A DNA stretch of 24,444 nt from JBBQNY01 sp038330365 (lineage in GTDB: Bacteria; Pseudomonadota; Gammaproteobacteria; Xanthomonadales; Ahniellaceae): the NCBI GenBank assembly GCA_038330365.1, contig JBBQNY010000034.1, positions 1 to 24,444 on the forward strand. The letters run 5' to 3'. Numbering within the stretch: position 1 is the stretch's first letter; each line of letters begins with the position of its first letter. The notes under the pieces were generated by a model. That model was not told where the DNA came from. It did not search any database and saw only the letters and a program-made list of their open reading frames with translations. Positions 22,518-24,444 of the stretch are shown piece after piece. The position numbers were made by a program, and so were the translations under genes.

Positions 22518-24241
22518 AACTCTGGCTCCAGACGTTGCTTTGCGCCGCGTTCGCATGCTGCGCGGTCGCGCAGGCCGACGAGGTCATCGTCGCCTACGAC
22601 AGCCGCATCGCTATGCGCGCCGACGGCAGCCTCGACGTGGTGGAGACGATCCGCGTGCGCGCCGAGGGCCAGCAGATCCGGCGCGGCATCTATCGTGATT
22701 TTCCGACCCGCTACCGCGACCGTTACGGCAATCGCGTGGTGGTGCAATTCGAGATGCTGGAGCTCACCCGCAATGGCACGCCGGAGCCCTGGTTCACCGA
22801 GTCCTTAGCCAACGGCGTGCGGGTCAACACCGGCAACGATGATTTTCTTCAGGTTCCGGCGGAGCACGTGTTCCGAATCCACTACCGGACCACCCGGCAG
22901 ACCGGATTCTTCGCGGATCACGACGAGCTGTACTGGAACGCGATCGGCACCGGCTGGGCATTCCCGATCGAGTCCGGTGGAGCCGTGGTCACCTTGCCCA
23001 AACCGGTCCCAGTGGCCGACATGACAGCCGAGGGTTACACCGGCGCGCAGGGTGCCAAAGCCCAGGGCTTTGCAGCCACGCTCAGCGGTCCGGGACAGGC
23101 GACCTGGCGCCTGACGCGCCCTTTGCAGGCGGGCGAGGGTTTCACGCTGGTGCTGTCGTTTCCCAAGGGCGTGCTGGCCGAGCCGACCCGGGTGCAGCGA
23201 CTGCGCTGGCTGCTCGGCGACAACGTCGGCGTGTTGATCGCCCTGCTCGGGGCGATGGCTTTAATCGTCTATTGCGTGCAGCGATGGCGACAGGTGGGAC
23301 GCGATCCACGACCGGGTGTGGTGATCGCACGTTACGAGCCACCCGCCGGCCATTCGCCTGCCGGCATCCGCTACCTGCGCCGCATGGGCTACGACAACCG
23401 CTGCTTCTCCTGCGATCTGCTGGCGCTGGCGGTGGATGGGGTTCTGAGAATCGACCAGAGGAAGAAGAAGATCTCAAGGGACGAATGGTCACTGGAACGT
23501 ACCGCGGCTTCGAGCGGGGAGGCTACGCCTGCGCAGCAGGCCCTGCTGTCGGGACTGTTCACGGGGGGCGCTCCGCGCATCGTGCTGCGGAATACCAATG
23601 CGGAACGGATATCCGGCGCCCGCACCCGCCATACGGCTGAGCTTGCCAAGCAGTATCAGCCAGTTTTTTTCCTACGGAATCTCGGCAGTGTCGGTGTTGC
23701 CACGGCCATCGCGGTCGTGTCGATGGTGCTCGCACTGGTTCTCGGAGCTGGCGGCGGTGCCCTGATCGTGGTCGCCCTCGGTGCAGCGATGGCGCTCGCA
23801 CTCGTGATCTTCACCGTGCTGATCAAGGCACCGACAGTGGAAGGACGGAAACTGCTCGACGAGATCGAGGGGCTCAAGCGCTATCTCGCGGTCGCGGAAC
23901 GCGACGAACTCGCGAGCCTTCCGGGGCCCGACGCCGCACCGGTACTGGACGCGAAGCGTTACGAGTACCTGTTGCCTTACGCGGTGGCGCTTGAGGTCGA
24001 GGATGCGTGGACCGAGAAGTTCACGCTTGCCGTAGGCGCCGCTGCGGCGGCAGCAGCGACCGCGGGCATTGCCTGGTATCAGGGTCATGCCACGGACCTT
24101 GGGGGACTGTCGCAGGCGTTGGGCAACAGCCTGAGCTCGACGATTGCCTCGTCTTCCTCGCCGCCGGGCAGCTCGTCCGGCAGTGGCGGTGGCGGCTCTT
24201 CCGGTGGCGGTGGCGGCGGAGGTGGCGGTGGCGGTCGCTGA
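22514..24241 (+). CDS. DUF2207 domain membrane protein
   Basis: The 575-residue protein begins with a signal peptide cut near AVAQA-DEV (after residue 22). A periplasmic DUF2207 domain follows (about 25-230), with DGSLDVVETI and RRGIYRDFPTRY as family landmarks. A membrane helix lies near 238-256, then a cytoplasmic segment (about 260-385, GYDNRCFSCDLLALAVDGVL), two helices in about 389-437, a further segment and a last hydrophobic Ala-rich stretch near 503-516. The C-terminus is a Ser/Gly-rich tail ending in a run of Gly and Arg, usual in this family. Function is unknown. It is the second gene of a LemA operon, overlapping lemA by 4 bp. The Gly-rich end is not an artefact of the later G-tract, as a normal stop intervenes. 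Confidence 0.93.
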   Translation: MKLWLQTLLCAAFACCAVAQADEVIVAYDSRIAMRADGSLDVVETIRVRAEGQQIRRGIYRDFPTRYRDRYGNRVVVQFEMLELTRNGTPEPWFTESLANGVRVNTGNDDFLQVPAEHVFRIHYRTTRQTGFFADHDELYWNAIGTGWAFPIESGGAVVTLPKPVPVADMTAEGYTGAQGAKAQGFAATLSGPGQATWRLTRPLQAGEGFTLVLSFPKGVLAEPTRVQRLRWLLGDNVGVLIALLGAMALIVYCVQRWRQVGRDPRPGVVIARYEPPAGHSPAGIRYLRRMGYDNRCFSCDLLALAVDGVLRIDQRKKKISRDEWSLERTAASSGEATPAQQALLSGLFTGGAPRIVLRNTNAERISGARTRHTAELAKQYQPVFFLRNLGSVGVATAIAVVSMVLALVLGAGGGALIVVALGAAMALALVIFTVLIKAPTVEGRKLLDEIEGLKRYLAVAERDELASLPGPDAAPVLDAKRYEYLLPYAVALEVEDAWTEKFTLAVGAAAAAAATAGIAWYQGHATDLGGLSQALGNSLSSTIASSSSPPGSSSGSGGGGSSGGGGGGGGGGGR

Positions 24242-24298
24242 CCCAGAGTGTTGGCAGCGACGGGGGCTGGGTGCCGCTATAGGACGGGCATGACGCCA

Positions 24299-24375
24299 TC
24301 GCGCGCCAGCGCGCTCCTACAGAAGCAGGCGCGGTGCCGACCATCCTCGCGATGTGCAAGCCCCATGTAGGAGCG
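24299..24375. repeat. REP-like repeat pair, second arm broken by the G-tract
   Basis: The first arm (24299-24322) reads in reverse complement CTGTAGGAGCGCGCTGGCGC..., the common 'GTAGGAGCG' REP class, and contains a GCGCGC/GCGCGC dyad around CAGC. The second arm starts in inverted orientation (TGTAGGAGCG, 24366-24375) but then turns into G-runs instead of the expected CGCTGGCG. The two arms would form a REPIN-like pair about 44 bp apart. Confidence 0.7.
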
Positions 24376-24413
24376 GGGGGGGGGGGGCGGGGGGGGGCGG
24401 GGGTGGGGGGGCG
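24374..24413. other. Low-complexity G-tract, probable sequence artefact
   Basis: About 40 bases are nearly all G with scattered C and one T, beginning exactly where a REP hairpin arm should continue. Such runs are typical of two-colour sequencing drop-out at a contig end. The last 30 bases (24414-24444) are GC/AC-rich and unassignable. Treat everything after 24375 as unreliable. Confidence 0.7.
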
Positions 24414-24444
24414 GCCCGGCCCCGAAGAGGGAGACCCACCACCC

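Noticed and set aside
22514..24241. Gly-rich C-terminus of the DUF2207 protein as an assembly artefact
   Set aside because: Mixed Gly codons and a proper stop are present, and Ser/Gly-rich tails are normal for the family.

Overview
The window is a GC-rich bacterial chromosome segment, most likely from a gammaproteobacterium of or near the Xanthomonadales (Lysobacterales). This rests on remembered family resemblance: the periplasmic cyclophilin, the L2-like class A beta-lactamase and the REP-like repeats of the 'GTAGGAGCG' type all recall that order. No rRNA or tRNA was seen to confirm it. Gene content is mostly housekeeping and accessory chromosomal genes; there is no plasmid, phage or CRISPR signature. 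Half-copies of the same REP-like repeat occur at both window ends, and the right end runs into an implausible G-tract, so the window may be a whole assembly contig broken at repeats.

Layout, left to right. 1-640: a DUF1232 protein on the minus strand. 1085-4294: two DEAD-box RNA helicases in tandem, RhlE-like then DeaD/CsdA-like with its C-terminal RNA-binding domain. 4539-4838: a small conserved acidic protein. 4839-5468: a repeat island with a strong hairpin, a tandem ~100-bp repeat and two inverted pairs of a second REP-like motif. 5590-6216: a SAM methyltransferase. 6292-7565 (minus): a PadR regulator translationally coupled to a membrane protein with HAAS and sensor-like domains. 7714-10630: a secreted cyclophilin and a DUF885 peptidase-like lipoprotein candidate. 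10892-11818: an EamA/DMT transporter. 12033-13955: a degenerate GGDEF plus intact EAL protein. 13980-16092 (minus): a MECR-like enoyl-thioester reductase followed by a fatty-acid desaturase, a plausible lipid pair. 16221-16448: a YbcJ-like S4 RNA-binding protein. 16751-17440 (minus): a 2OG-Fe(II) oxygenase. 17949-18839 (minus): a class A beta-lactamase with a twin-arginine signal. 19054-20527 (minus): a DUF1697 protein and a membrane-anchored LytTR regulator. 20684-21889: an acyltransferase-3 protein divergent from the LytTR gene. 21954-24241: a lemA-DUF2207 operon.

The most unusual signal is a small non-autonomous mobile element present twice (10696-10887 and 16463-16750). The second copy has perfect 21-bp terminal inverted repeats and a CTAG target duplication, which fits the YTAR preference of IS5-group transposases. 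It contains a long stem-loop whose imperfections are G-U pairs in one transcript orientation, and the two copies show a compensatory change in the apical stem. One copy lies in the tiny gap between two convergent stop codons; the other appears to supply the ribosome binding site of the EamA gene. No transposase is present in the window.

How genes may work together: the two helicases and the desaturase fit a cold/RNA-structure and membrane-fluidity theme, and the PadR/HAAS and LytTR/acyltransferase pairs look like self-contained envelope regulatory modules. These links are inferred from gene order and family knowledge.
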